A DNA stretch of 64,000 bases from positions 49,828-113,827 of the forward strand of contig CAJXOS010000001.1 of the NCBI GenBank assembly GCA_913057725.1, read 5' to 3'. The DNA comes from an uncultured Lewinella sp. Its GTDB lineage: Bacteria; Bacteroidota; Bacteroidia; Chitinophagales; Saprospiraceae. A program made the translations under genes and the position numbers. The notes under the pieces were generated by a model that saw only the letters and a list, made by a program, of their open reading frames with translations, had not been told where the DNA came from and did no database searches. Shown here in pieces: positions 41,703 to 50,396 of the stretch. Each line of letters begins with the position of its first letter. Position 1 is the first letter of the stretch.

Positions 41703-44228
41703 ATGAAATTATCACCCCAAATACCACACTTTTTAACTCCCCACCTCCGGTATCTGCTTAGTGCAGTAGTGCTATTGGGTAGCATTTCCATGCTGTCCAG
41801 TCAAGTCATTACCGGCCGCATCACTAATGAGTTTCGAGAACCTTTACCTTACGCCAATATCTACGTGCAGCAATTGCAGACGGGAACGGTAAGTGACGGA
41901 GAGGGATATTACGAAATGCGCCTAGATGTTGATGGAGAGTACAATCTTGTTTTTTCTAGCTTAGGCTACGAAAGTAAATCCGAGCGCGTCCTGCTGGTTG
42001 GCGATACCGCATGGGTAAATATCGAGTTAAGCACAGCCGCCTTGGAGTTGGAAGAAATTGTTGTCTCTGCTAGTCAACGAGATCCTGCTTTCGCGATTAT
42101 CAAGCAGGTAATTGAGCATAAAGACAAGCAACTCAAAGCCGCCGATAGCTATCGCACAAAGGTCTATTTGAAAGCCATTGAAGAAACGGAACGGCAGGAA
42201 GAACAAGCTCCTCAGCCAGTAGTGGAAGTGGATATTAGTGCGCCGGATGCCGATCCTTTTGCTGCGGAGGAAGCAGCGAACCAAGAATTACTCAATGGAT
42301 TAAATCTGGTAGAGATGGAGGTGCTCCTGAATTACCAGTACCCGCGACGTTATAAAGAAGAGCGTACAGCTTATCAGGCCTACGGAAACACGAATGGTTT
42401 ATTCATTCCCATTTTTGCGGAAACGGATTTTAACTTCTATCGGAACCTGGTTTATCTGCCTGGAATTTCAGATGCACCAGTGATATCGCCTTTGAGTAAT
42501 AATGCGATCCTTTCTTATAAGTATGAGCTTGTAGGGAGCCGCTATCAGGATGGGCAGCACATTAATGAAATTAAGGTTATTCCTCGTAAGGAAGGTAACT
42601 CTACCGTTCGGGGTACCATTTGGATTGTAGAGGACGAATGGACAATCCTAAAGCTGGAGCTTGACCTACCAAAAGGAACACTACTTTTCGGTGATAACTT
42701 CCGTATTGAGCAATCTTATGATAAGGTAGAGGACAGTCTCTGGATTATGGAGCGCCAGGCGTTTATCTATAGCACGCGTCAAGGCAAGAAAAAGACCTTC
42801 AAGGGAAGTACAGTTCTGAGCTATTCTGAATACCAGCACAACTACACTTTTCCGGAGAAGTTCTTCGGAAATGAAGTGGCTGTTACTACGCAAGAAGCTT
42901 ATGAGCGCGATGGTGAATATTGGGCCGGTACCCGTACAGAGGCTTTAAACGATCGCGAAGCAAAGTTGATTCGACTACGAGATAGTATTCAGGCGGTGCA
43001 TAATAGTCCCGCCTACCGAGATAGCCTGGAGGCACGATACAATCGCATTAATCTCCTGGAAATCGCTTGGGATGGCGTAGGTGTTCGCGATTGGCGAGAG
43101 CAGTCTCACTTATATGTTAGTGCCCTGGCATCTATGATCGACTTTAGTCCTGTGGGGGGATGGAGAGTTGGTCCATATGTTTCGCGATTTAAGCGATATA
43201 AGAATGGGCGAATTTGGAGTAATTCCGGGACGGTCGATTTTGGTCTGCGTAACCATGATATTCAAGGGAATTTCAGCTCATGGTTTCGCTATGACCCCTT
43301 CCGATTCGGGGATATATCCATCAGTGGAGGTCGGTCTTTTCAGGCGATCAACGAGTTTGATGCTTATTTGAATTTGCTGCGCCCAAGTAACTACATTCTA
43401 CTTGATGCCTTCCGAGCTACACATGCTATTGAAATAGCCAATGGCTTGCGTATCCACAGTAGCTTTGACTGGAACGATCGGCGCCCGATTACTTCCTACG
43501 ATGTAGGTTCTTTCCTGGATGATGTTGTGGTTGACGATGATGCACCAATGGATTTTGAGCGCTACCAGGCGTTTATTACCACCAATAGAATAAGCTATAC
43601 GCCGGCACAGCGATACATGCGTGAGCCTAACCGTAAAGTTATTCTAGGTAGTAAATGGCCTACTTTCAGTGTTATGCACCGTCGCGGCTGGGATAATACT
43701 TTTGGCAGCGACATTCGCTTCGACTATCTGGAAGCAGCTATTGAGCAGGAGATTATCATGGGCCCCATTGGAAATACGAACTATCGAGCTCAAATGGGGC
43801 AGTTTGTTAACACAGAAGATCTGCGCTTTGTGGATTGGAAGCAATTCCGCGAAAGCGATCCTTTTCTGTATTCGAACCCGCTTCGTACGTTCCAAATGTT
43901 AGACACGTCATTGTCCACTACTAATCTGCATTTTGAGCTTCACTTTATTCACCATTTCAATGGCGCGATTATCAATAATATTCCGCTGCTGAAGAAAACG
44001 CGAATCAAGACAGTTGCAGGTGGGGGAATGCTATGGTTAAAGGATGGTAGCTATCGCCATCAAGAGTTCTTTGCCGGAGTGGAGCGTGTCTTCAAGATTG
44101 GACCGCGCCGCCGCTTGCGGGTAGGGGTATTTGGTGTACTAGCCGATGCGAATAACCGAAGACCTGACACATCTTTCAAGATTAGTTTCGACTTGATCGA
44201 TGCCTGGAAACGAGATTGGAGTTTCTAG
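41703..44228 (+). CDS. DUF5686 / carboxypeptidase-regulatory-like outer membrane protein
   Basis: An 841-aa exported protein. After a signal peptide (residues about 1-33) comes a carboxypeptidase-D regulatory-like domain (about 34-125; VITGRITNEFREPLPYANIYV, ending with ALELEEIVVSA, as in TonB-dependent receptors). The remainder is DUF5686 (about 130-841): RDPAFAIIKQVIEHKDKQ, ISPLSNNAILSYKYELVGS, GTIWIVEDEWTILKLEL and a long beta-rich C-terminus that ends in a barrel-like RRRLRVGVFGVLADANNRRPDTSFKISFDL. No plug domain is present. These proteins sit in the outer membrane of Bacteroidota, with unknown function. Confidence 0.88.
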   Translation: MKLSPQIPHFLTPHLRYLLSAVVLLGSISMLSSQVITGRITNEFREPLPYANIYVQQLQTGTVSDGEGYYEMRLDVDGEYNLVFSSLGYESKSERVLLVGDTAWVNIELSTAALELEEIVVSASQRDPAFAIIKQVIEHKDKQLKAADSYRTKVYLKAIEETERQEEQAPQPVVEVDISAPDADPFAAEEAANQELLNGLNLVEMEVLLNYQYPRRYKEERTAYQAYGNTNGLFIPIFAETDFNFYRNLVYLPGISDAPVISPLSNNAILSYKYELVGSRYQDGQHINEIKVIPRKEGNSTVRGTIWIVEDEWTILKLELDLPKGTLLFGDNFRIEQSYDKVEDSLWIMERQAFIYSTRQGKKKTFKGSTVLSYSEYQHNYTFPEKFFGNEVAVTTQEAYERDGEYWAGTRTEALNDREAKLIRLRDSIQAVHNSPAYRDSLEARYNRINLLEIAWDGVGVRDWREQSHLYVSALASMIDFSPVGGWRVGPYVSRFKRYKNGRIWSNSGTVDFGLRNHDIQGNFSSWFRYDPFRFGDISISGGRSFQAINEFDAYLNLLRPSNYILLDAFRATHAIEIANGLRIHSSFDWNDRRPITSYDVGSFLDDVVVDDDAPMDFERYQAFITTNRISYTPAQRYMREPNRKVILGSKWPTFSVMHRRGWDNTFGSDIRFDYLEAAIEQEIIMGPIGNTNYRAQMGQFVNTEDLRFVDWKQFRESDPFLYSNPLRTFQMLDTSLSTTNLHFELHFIHHFNGAIINNIPLLKKTRIKTVAGGGMLWLKDGSYRHQEFFAGVERVFKIGPRRRLRVGVFGVLADANNRRPDTSFKISFDLIDAWKRDWSF

Positions 44229-44234
44229 GAAGAA

Positions 44235-44273
44235 ATGCCGGATATCAGGGGTGATGTCCGGCATCTTTGTTTT
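44235..44273 (+). terminator. Terminator of the DUF5686 gene
   Basis: The stem ATGCCGGATATCA (44235-44247) / TGATGTCCGGCAT (44252-44264) with a 4-nt loop and one mismatch is followed by CTTTGTTTT. It overlaps the last bases of the convergent yceI gene, whose stop codon is at 44272. Confidence 0.75.
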
Positions 44274-44853
44274 AACTCTGAATGGCTAATGCTCGAATCT
44301 TGATCTTTACCTCTCGCCCAATAAATAGCTCGCCATTGTCCATGGTCTTGTTAAACTGGATGCCGTAGTCGAACCGGTCGATGCTGAACTCAGCCTTCAA
44401 ACCAAGCGTAGTACTTTGAGTAGGGTCTTTGTAAGGGCCTAACACCTCTATCGGGAACTCCATTTGATTGGTGATTCCCTTAATAGTGAAATCTCCTTTC
44501 ATCATATACTGATCCCCTTCCTGAAAGACCGAGGTGGATCGAAAATGAATAGTAGGGTGTTCCTCAGCATGAAGCCACATTTCTCCTTTGAGATGCCCGT
44601 CGCGGATGTCATTATTACTATCTAGACTATTAGTTTGAATAGTAGCTTCCACCTGGAGGGTACTTGGATCTTCGCCCGACATTTGAATGTCGGCAGAACA
44701 ATCATTGAAACGACCAGATACTTCTCCTACCAGGAAGCGCTCTACATCGAAACCAACATAGGTATGGCCAGGATCGAGTCGGTAGGAAGAAGGTTCCGTT
44801 TGGACACTGAATAGGAGTACACTGATAAAGAATAGATAATAAAAGCTTTTCAT
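44272..44853 (-). CDS. YceI family periplasmic lipid-binding-like protein
   Basis: A 193-aa exported protein with a signal peptide (residues 1-17) and a single YceI domain: SSYRLDPGHTYVGFDVERFLVGEVSGRF, ATIQTNSLDSNNDIRDGHLKGEMWL, and FTIKGITNQMEFPIEV. The fold is a lipocalin-like barrel that binds isoprenoid or fatty-acyl chains. It probably acts in the periplasm. The AraC-type regulator gene lies upstream on the same strand after an 83-bp gap; regulation of yceI by it is possible but not shown. Confidence 0.9.
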   Translation of the reverse strand: MKSFYYLFFISVLLFSVQTEPSSYRLDPGHTYVGFDVERFLVGEVSGRFNDCSADIQMSGEDPSTLQVEATIQTNSLDSNNDIRDGHLKGEMWLHAEEHPTIHFRSTSVFQEGDQYMMKGDFTIKGITNQMEFPIEVLGPYKDPTQSTTLGLKAEFSIDRFDYGIQFNKTMDNGELFIGREVKIKIRALAIQS

Positions 44854-44936
44854 AGCCGGATGGATATTTGATTATACCCCAAGGCTAGGGAAAAGAAGAG
44901 CTGTGGTCGACAACCCTTATAAAGGTTGCCAAAAAA

Positions 44937-46073
44937 TCACTGTTCAGAACGAATATTTCTTCGATAAGCAGAAGGTGTCTGGCCGGCGAACTTCTTGAAT
45001 GCATTACCAAAAGAAGTCTTGTTGTTGAAACCAGCAGCAAAGGCAATTTGAAGTAGAGTTCTTTCTGGTTGATTCCGAATTTGTTCTTGTGCTTCTTTTA
45101 CGCGATGCGTATTGATGAAGTCAAAGAAGGAATACTGATAATGCTCATTAATTACTTGCGATAAATGATGAGTGGGTATGTTGAGCGAATCAGCAAGGTC
45201 TTTCAGGCGTAGCTCTGGGTTGAGGTAGGGCTTGTTCTCGCTCATGATCTCCTCAAGTCCTGCTAAGTAGGACTTTTTGTCAGATGGCTTCAAACTAGAG
45301 TTTTGATATTTATCCAAAGTTGATTCTACACTGGTCCATTGTACTCCCGCTAATTTGTAGCTGGCAGCATAGACGAATAAACCTAGTGGCAGCACATAGA
45401 TGTAATCTAAGGCCCGGCGGTAAATATCGCTTTGGAAAAGTAGGTATAGGAAGCCTGCGGTAAGTAGTAGGGTCAATAGCAAAAGACCGTTGAAAAGCCG
45501 GAGCCAGATTACTTCGTCAATATTGGCTTTTGTTTGCTGTAAAGCTTGTCCATATTCCTCAATTGTTCTGAAATTGAGAAGTAAATAAACGGCCAGGTGA
45601 ATAAACTGCAAGTAGAAAACAGTAGAGTAGAAGTACTCAAAAGCAGTAACGGTCTTGGGGCGGTAGTCAAAAACTGCGAGCATGCCATAATGAACCTGCC
45701 GATGACTCAGTGATTCACCACTTAGTACAGGCACGATAAGTACCAAGAGTATGAATGGTAGAAAATGTAAGAGGTCCTTACTCGTGAACCGCCATTTATG
45801 ATTGGTAACGGCTTTGAAGTAGAAAAATGTAAACGGGCCTAGCAGCATCCAGGAGCCATAACGAGTGCCATAAAAGACGTTGATAGGAATCTCAAGAACA
45901 TTGCGTACAGATAAGAATTCCAATAACCACCACAGCATAGCTACAAGAATGCCAGCCAAAAATCGATTCCAATACTTCTGGCGATTTTGGCCCACCAATA
46001 GCAAGGTACTGACCAGATATAGGCCTTGCGCTATAAATAGCAAAATCAGGAGCGACCAAAGATCGAGTTGCAT
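44937..46073 (-). CDS. Membrane-embedded AraC-family transcriptional regulator
   Basis: A 378-aa protein. The N-terminal 240 residues contain about seven hydrophobic helices (LWSLLILLFIAQGLYLVSTLLL, then FLAGILVAMLWWLLEFL and others). The C-terminus is an AraC DNA-binding domain (about 270-375) with two HTH motifs: LKDLADSLNIPTHHLSQVIN and LLQIAFAAGFNNKTSFGNAFKKFAG. Such proteins are common in Bacteroidota; the membrane part is thought to sense lipophilic or membrane signals, and the DNA-binding domain is cytoplasmic. The target genes are unknown; yceI is the nearest. Confidence 0.92.
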   Translation of the reverse strand: MQLDLWSLLILLFIAQGLYLVSTLLLVGQNRQKYWNRFLAGILVAMLWWLLEFLSVRNVLEIPINVFYGTRYGSWMLLGPFTFFYFKAVTNHKWRFTSKDLLHFLPFILLVLIVPVLSGESLSHRQVHYGMLAVFDYRPKTVTAFEYFYSTVFYLQFIHLAVYLLLNFRTIEEYGQALQQTKANIDEVIWLRLFNGLLLLTLLLTAGFLYLLFQSDIYRRALDYIYVLPLGLFVYAASYKLAGVQWTSVESTLDKYQNSSLKPSDKKSYLAGLEEIMSENKPYLNPELRLKDLADSLNIPTHHLSQVINEHYQYSFFDFINTHRVKEAQEQIRNQPERTLLQIAFAAGFNNKTSFGNAFKKFAGQTPSAYRRNIRSEQ

Positions 46074-46168
46074 GCTAAGTCAGGTGGATGTAATACGAGT
46101 TTACGAAATAAGCGAGACATTCCAGTGCGGTTAGCAGAAAGGAATGAAGCTAGAGCCCTAGGGAAATG

Positions 46169-46176
46169 TAACTTTG
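46169..46176 (+). promoter_or_regulatory. -7 promoter box for the 59-aa protein gene
   Basis: TAACTTTG, a perfect TAnnTTTG match, 19 nt before ATG 46196. It gives independent support for a real small gene there. Confidence 0.5.
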
Positions 46177-46195
46177 CAGAAACCAACTTAGTAAA

Positions 46196-46375
46196 ATGGG
46201 AAAAAAAGGACGCTGGGTTATTGCCACGTTACTGGTTATTGGAGCGTTTACCGTAGGGCGTAAACGCTTGGAGCCACTCTGGGATAAAGCAGTAGATGAT
46301 CCGGCCATGGGAATCATTTTTGTCATCGTTTTCTTGCTCGTGGCAATGGTCATAGCAAGAGTAGTCAGCCAGTGA
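46196..46375 (+). CDS. Small two-helix membrane protein, 59 aa
   Basis: ATG 46196 opens a frame of 59 codons that ends at TGA 46373-46375. Residues 1-6 are basic (MGKKGR), a hydrophobic helix spans about 7-20 (WVIATLLVIGAFTV), a charged loop follows (GRKRLEPLWDKAVDDPAMG), and a second helix runs from 40 to 56 (IIFVIVFLLVAMVIARV). I do not recognise a family. Both ends fit, a perfect promoter box precedes it and the gene fills the gap between the AraC regulator and DUF5682. It is too short for common length cut-offs. Confidence 0.65.
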   Translation: MGKKGRWVIATLLVIGAFTVGRKRLEPLWDKAVDDPAMGIIFVIVFLLVAMVIARVVSQ

Positions 46376-46391
46376 TTTGTTTGAAAGACAG

Positions 46392-48641
46392 TTACCCTTT
46401 AATCCAAGTATCCAAATCTGCTAATAACTGCTCCGCCAAATCATCATTTTCCACTTGCAGGTCAACTACCTCCTTCGAGGTGTTTTCTACCTGTATAGGC
46501 GGTTCCTTCACTCTTTCCAACATGCGCTGACGCTCGTTAGGAGAAAACGAAGAAAAGGTACGTCTTAGCAATGGAAGAATACCTTGGAGGTGATCCATAT
46601 CGAGTTGCGCTACCCAGCGATCTACCAAGTCCCAAAGTGGTGGATGGTGTAATAGTACTAGTCCGCTTCCGTTGAGAAAACCAGCGAGCCAATTGGCTAC
46701 TTCTAATGGTTCATTTCCTGGAGAGAGGGCATAGTCTAAGCGGCGTGCCGTATCGATCAAATCTATGCGTTCCTGATCAAACAAGAGACGAGTAGCCAGT
46801 CCTTTTAGTAAAGGTGCAATACCTGGTATATCGGCTAGTTTTTGGACTGCGGGCCACCAATGATCATCTAGTAAGGGGAGTTCTAGTTGGCAGAGGCCGC
46901 GATGTGTAGCCAGAAAGTCGCGGAGTAATAATTGTGCGGCTTCCTCATCCAAGCTCATAGCTGCGCCAGGTAGGCTTGTTGCTAAACGAGGAGCAACTTC
47001 TTCTACTAGCAAAGCAAGTGCCGTCACATCTGTCTTGCGGGCATCACCATATTGAATGATTTTTATGAGCGAAGGCAGACCAGCCAATAGTTCCTGAACA
47101 TCGCGAGTTAACGCAGATCGATCCTGCAGTTGCTGGACAACTACTTGTACACTGTCTTTTAATCCCGCTCTAAGCCCCAGTAGCACTGCTTTAGCTAAAG
47201 TTGCTATGTCCGCATCTGATTCTTGCTGTCGGAGTTTTTGGTCGGCGGCTTCCAAAACAGTATTGCCCCACATTGCTGCTTCTAGCACTTGCAGACTAAA
47301 CTCGGGTTGCCAATGCAGTAGCCAGAGTTCTTTAAATGCACCTAAGGCGTTGGCGCTATTCTGTTGCTGGCTCCCCCAATTGATATTGAGGATTTGCAGT
47401 TGATTCAATAACTGACTTTTGAGCAAATCGCTCTCTGAACGAAGGTCCAGCCCACCTCGAGGATTCGCTTTTGTTGCTTTCAGCCATTGCTCACCAACCT
47501 TACCCCAGTACTTAGTAAGCCTACTGGTTTTAAGTTGTTTTGTAAGGTCTTTTTGGAGAGGAACAACGGTAGCGTTTTCGGGTACGATGCCCACCTTTTC
47601 TCCTAAGAGAAGCTTCTGCTCAATCAGTGCTAATCGTTCGGCAGATCCCTCGCAAAGGGTGCTTTGGGCCGCATGTTTGAGGTCTGATAGACTGGGAATA
47701 ATCTGGCCGTTCATCGCAGCAAGGGTATTCGCCAACCGGACTGCTTCTTGTGCGTGCGCAGGAGAGGTATCCATTCCTTCTTCGCGAAGTAATTGAGCAG
47801 CTTTGACCATCCAGTGAATACTGGCTTCTCTTTTGTAGTCGAAGCTCATCTCATACCAAGCAGGAGAATGCACACCCGCACCGTAGCCGCTCATGCGTGC
47901 AAGCCGTGGATAGCTCCAAGGTATCCAAGCCGCGTTCGTTTTGACTTTTGGTAGTCCTCTTAGTGCCTGATTATCTGCAGTTGCTTTGTGCTGCTTCCAT
48001 TGCAGTAAAGCAGGGCTATGCCAGGCTCCACAGACAACAGCGATACGCTCATAACCCCCTTTAATATTCTTGCGGAGCACCTTGCGCATATAAGCTTCTC
48101 GAAGCAAAGTCTCACGACTGCTTGTGTTTCCTTCTTTCCGTAATTCAGTTATCAACTCATTGATAGCAGCAAAAAGTGCGAAGTCATCTTCTGTTTGTTC
48201 GAAGGTGATTTCCCACCACTGCTCTCGATCATCATGACCGGCTAGTTTAGCCATTTCACCAAGCGGGTCTCTTTGTAGCTGAGGGTCCGTCTTGGAGGTT
48301 AGAAGCTGTGGCCGTTTGCGAAGGGCTAATTGATGTGTAATGGGTAAGTCAATAGCATCTACAGCAGCTCTGTTGTGGACGGCCCACTGCAGTGCTTGCC
48401 ATTCGGGGGAAAATCGAGCGAAAGGGTAGTAATAAGCTTGCTGAATATCCTGCTGGTCGTAGATGACCAGTGCCACCGGTGGTTCTAGTTGGAATTTTCC
48501 AACCTGGAGTAATTCAGATTTAGCATCAGCTGGAAACTCAATCAGGACGGCATCAGGTTGCCATTGTTCCAAAGCTTGGAGCAAACGACGGGCCGATCCT
48601 GGGCCATGATGTCGAATACCAAATACCCGGAGGTCAGACAT
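46392..48641 (-). CDS. DUF5682 family protein
   Basis: A 749-aa cytoplasmic protein of unknown function. The N-terminus FGIRHHGPGSARRLLQALE (residues about 7-25), the segments AVLIEFPADAKSELLQ and YPFARFSPEWQALQWA, and VVCGAWHSPALLQW (about 208-221) are hallmarks of the family; the fold of this part is TraB/ChaN-like. The rest is helical. In many genomes DUF5682 is encoded with a MoxR-like AAA ATPase, DUF5691 and VWA proteins. None of those partners is adjacent here; the nearest MoxR/VWA genes are the Bat operon 14 kb away. It overlaps the CBS gene by 8 nt, indicating coupling. Confidence 0.85.
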   Translation of the reverse strand: MSDLRVFGIRHHGPGSARRLLQALEQWQPDAVLIEFPADAKSELLQVGKFQLEPPVALVIYDQQDIQQAYYYPFARFSPEWQALQWAVHNRAAVDAIDLPITHQLALRKRPQLLTSKTDPQLQRDPLGEMAKLAGHDDREQWWEITFEQTEDDFALFAAINELITELRKEGNTSSRETLLREAYMRKVLRKNIKGGYERIAVVCGAWHSPALLQWKQHKATADNQALRGLPKVKTNAAWIPWSYPRLARMSGYGAGVHSPAWYEMSFDYKREASIHWMVKAAQLLREEGMDTSPAHAQEAVRLANTLAAMNGQIIPSLSDLKHAAQSTLCEGSAERLALIEQKLLLGEKVGIVPENATVVPLQKDLTKQLKTSRLTKYWGKVGEQWLKATKANPRGGLDLRSESDLLKSQLLNQLQILNINWGSQQQNSANALGAFKELWLLHWQPEFSLQVLEAAMWGNTVLEAADQKLRQQESDADIATLAKAVLLGLRAGLKDSVQVVVQQLQDRSALTRDVQELLAGLPSLIKIIQYGDARKTDVTALALLVEEVAPRLATSLPGAAMSLDEEAAQLLLRDFLATHRGLCQLELPLLDDHWWPAVQKLADIPGIAPLLKGLATRLLFDQERIDLIDTARRLDYALSPGNEPLEVANWLAGFLNGSGLVLLHHPPLWDLVDRWVAQLDMDHLQGILPLLRRTFSSFSPNERQRMLERVKEPPIQVENTSKEVVDLQVENDDLAEQLLADLDTWIKG

Positions 48642-49293
48642 TGAGGTAGCTAATCAAACTATCGTAGCGTTCTCTAAGCGTGTCGAAGTATTCCATCTCA
48701 TTGAAGGTAGCCTTCACAATGAAATCAAAACGCTCGAAGGAAGCTAAGATGTTGAGGATATTCTGTTTGTTGATCTTCAGCGTGACTTCAATTCGAGGAG
48801 AGTCCGCAAAAGTCTGTACGTATGAACTAAGAATTACGGCATTCTCAGACTCTACAATTCGCGCCAGTTGCGCCAATGAGTAATCCTGACGGACCATCTC
48901 CAAAACAATGATTCCCCCGGGTTCTCGGAAGGCGCCAATTTCAGCGAAATGACGGATCAGGTTGTCAGCGGTAATCAGTCCAATATAGCGTCTCTGATCA
49001 TCCACAACAGGAATAGCAGTAAGCTGGTAATCAGCCACGAGACGCATAACATCATAGAGGTGATCATTGATGCGTACAAACGGAAGAGCAGGGTTGAGCT
49101 TATAACTGCCAACGGGCTCTTCAGCGTCGTGATCAAGGATTTCGTCCTCCGATATGAGGCCTAGTAGTTCTTCTTGATTAACAATAGGTAGGTGGCGAAC
49201 ATAGAACTCCCCCATCGTACTTAAAGCCTCGGCTCCAGTATCTGATGTTCTTAAGGGAATGATGATGTCTGATATGAGATTTTCTGCAATCAT
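48634..49293 (-). CDS. Tandem CBS-domain protein
   Basis: A 219-aa cytoplasmic protein. Residues 1-125 contain a pair of CBS motifs (a Bateman module): IIPLRTSDTGAEALSTMGEFYVRHLPIVNQEELLGLIS and VRINDHLYDVMRLVADYQLTAIPVVDDQRRYIGLIT, both cited by start and end as conserved blocks. Residues about 135-219 look like an ACT-type regulatory domain (IVLEMVRQDYSLAQLARIVE). CBS pairs bind adenine nucleotides. The gene overlaps DUF5682 by 8 nt, so both may share a pathway. The ligand is not known. Confidence 0.88.
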   Translation of the reverse strand: MIAENLISDIIIPLRTSDTGAEALSTMGEFYVRHLPIVNQEELLGLISEDEILDHDAEEPVGSYKLNPALPFVRINDHLYDVMRLVADYQLTAIPVVDDQRRYIGLITADNLIRHFAEIGAFREPGGIIVLEMVRQDYSLAQLARIVESENAVILSSYVQTFADSPRIEVTLKINKQNILNILASFERFDFIVKATFNEMEYFDTLRERYDSLISYLNV

Positions 49294-49318
49294 GTTCGCG
49301 GGATTGTTGTCGTCTTTG

Positions 49319-50134
49319 TTAACCCAGCAATTTTTCCTTCTGCACCTTGAATTCTTCTTCCGTTAGGAGTCCTTTTTCTTTCAACTGCGCTAACTTTTGC
49401 AATTGTTCCAGTAAATCAGTCTGTTCTGGGGAGGACTGTACTGGTGTCTCATCTAGAAGATTCTCTTTTGGTGCGTTTAGTTGCTTGGCTAAACGGAAAT
49501 TGTTGGCTTCAAATTGCAAAAACTCAGGTTGAATGCGCAGAAAAGCCAAATGGTCGCGCGTTTTAATGGTGTTGAAGTCATCAAAGCCGAGAGCTACGGC
49601 ACGATCTAAATGATAAAAGGCTTTGTCCTTATGCTCCATTAGGGAGTGAGCACAAGCCAAATTGAAATGCACCGCAATGTTTTGCGGATCCACCTCCAGC
49701 GCCTTATTGAAATCAGCAATAGCGCCCTCGTAATCGTAATCCTTGAACTTTTCCTTACCGGACTTCATGTATGGGGTGTTGCGGCGGGTAGCTCTGCTTT
49801 TGCGAGTAGATGGTGCCTTTTGAGTCTGACGTTCCCGATAACGCTCATTGCGGTTATAGTCGCGAACGTCGCGATTATCCCGACGGCGTTCGTTCTGCCA
49901 TTGACCCTCGAAACCCTTGTTGTACTTTTTGTTAAAAGCATCCTGATCCATGGAGAATAACGCAATGGCGTCTACAATTCCGATAAAGAAGAAAAACCAA
50001 AGACCAGTAACTAAAAATACAGGCAATAACAAGATATACATAATGCCGAGCCCGACCTGACCGAGATAGAATCGATGCAAGCCCATGTATCCGGCTACCA
50101 GCGCCAGAACCCCGGCCACTGTTTTATTTTTCAT
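49319..50134 (-). CDS. TM2-domain protein with TPR and C-terminal SHOCT
   Basis: A 271-aa membrane protein from ATG 50134. Residues about 3-65 form a TM2 domain (TVAGVLALVAGYMGLHRFYLGQVGLG, then LPVFLVTGLWFFFFIGIVDAI) with its two-helix hairpin. A basic, charged linker (RRDNRDVRDYNRNERYRERQ) follows. Residues about 125-205 hold a TPR unit (AIADFNKALEVDPQNIAVHFN). The last 30 residues are a SHOCT motif (LEQLQKLAQLKEKGLLTEEEF). The upstream in-frame start at 50188 adds 18 unrelated residues and was rejected. TM2 proteins are of unknown function; SHOCT motifs often mediate oligomerisation. Confidence 0.85.
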   Translation of the reverse strand: MKNKTVAGVLALVAGYMGLHRFYLGQVGLGIMYILLLPVFLVTGLWFFFFIGIVDAIALFSMDQDAFNKKYNKGFEGQWQNERRRDNRDVRDYNRNERYRERQTQKAPSTRKSRATRRNTPYMKSGKEKFKDYDYEGAIADFNKALEVDPQNIAVHFNLACAHSLMEHKDKAFYHLDRAVALGFDDFNTIKTRDHLAFLRIQPEFLQFEANNFRLAKQLNAPKENLLDETPVQSSPEQTDLLEQLQKLAQLKEKGLLTEEEFKVQKEKLLG

Positions 50135-50271
50135 AGGTTCTAAAATGATTTGCAACTGCGCACATGTGTAGCAGCTGCGCTCTTCCACAAATTTCCTTAA
50201 TCTTTAATTGCGTGAACTTCTGATTAAACAAAATCATGGTTGATCTATAGTGTAATACTCCAGGTTTACTG

Positions 50272-50307
50272 CACCCGAATTAATGTAACATAAGCTGCTT
50301 TCGGGTG
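50272..50307. repeat. Inverted repeat downstream of the transporter gene
   Basis: CACCCGAA (50272-50279) and TTCGGGTG (50300-50307) are perfect arms with a 20-nt spacer. TTTTG follows on the plus strand only, but no plus-strand gene precedes it, so its role is uncertain. Confidence 0.35.
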
Positions 50308-50396
50308 TTTTGCAAGATGTGGATTTTTTGATCATTACCCAAATGAGGGGTCTACATATTCGATGTATTGTCAATAGGGATAGACCAATCGCAGAC

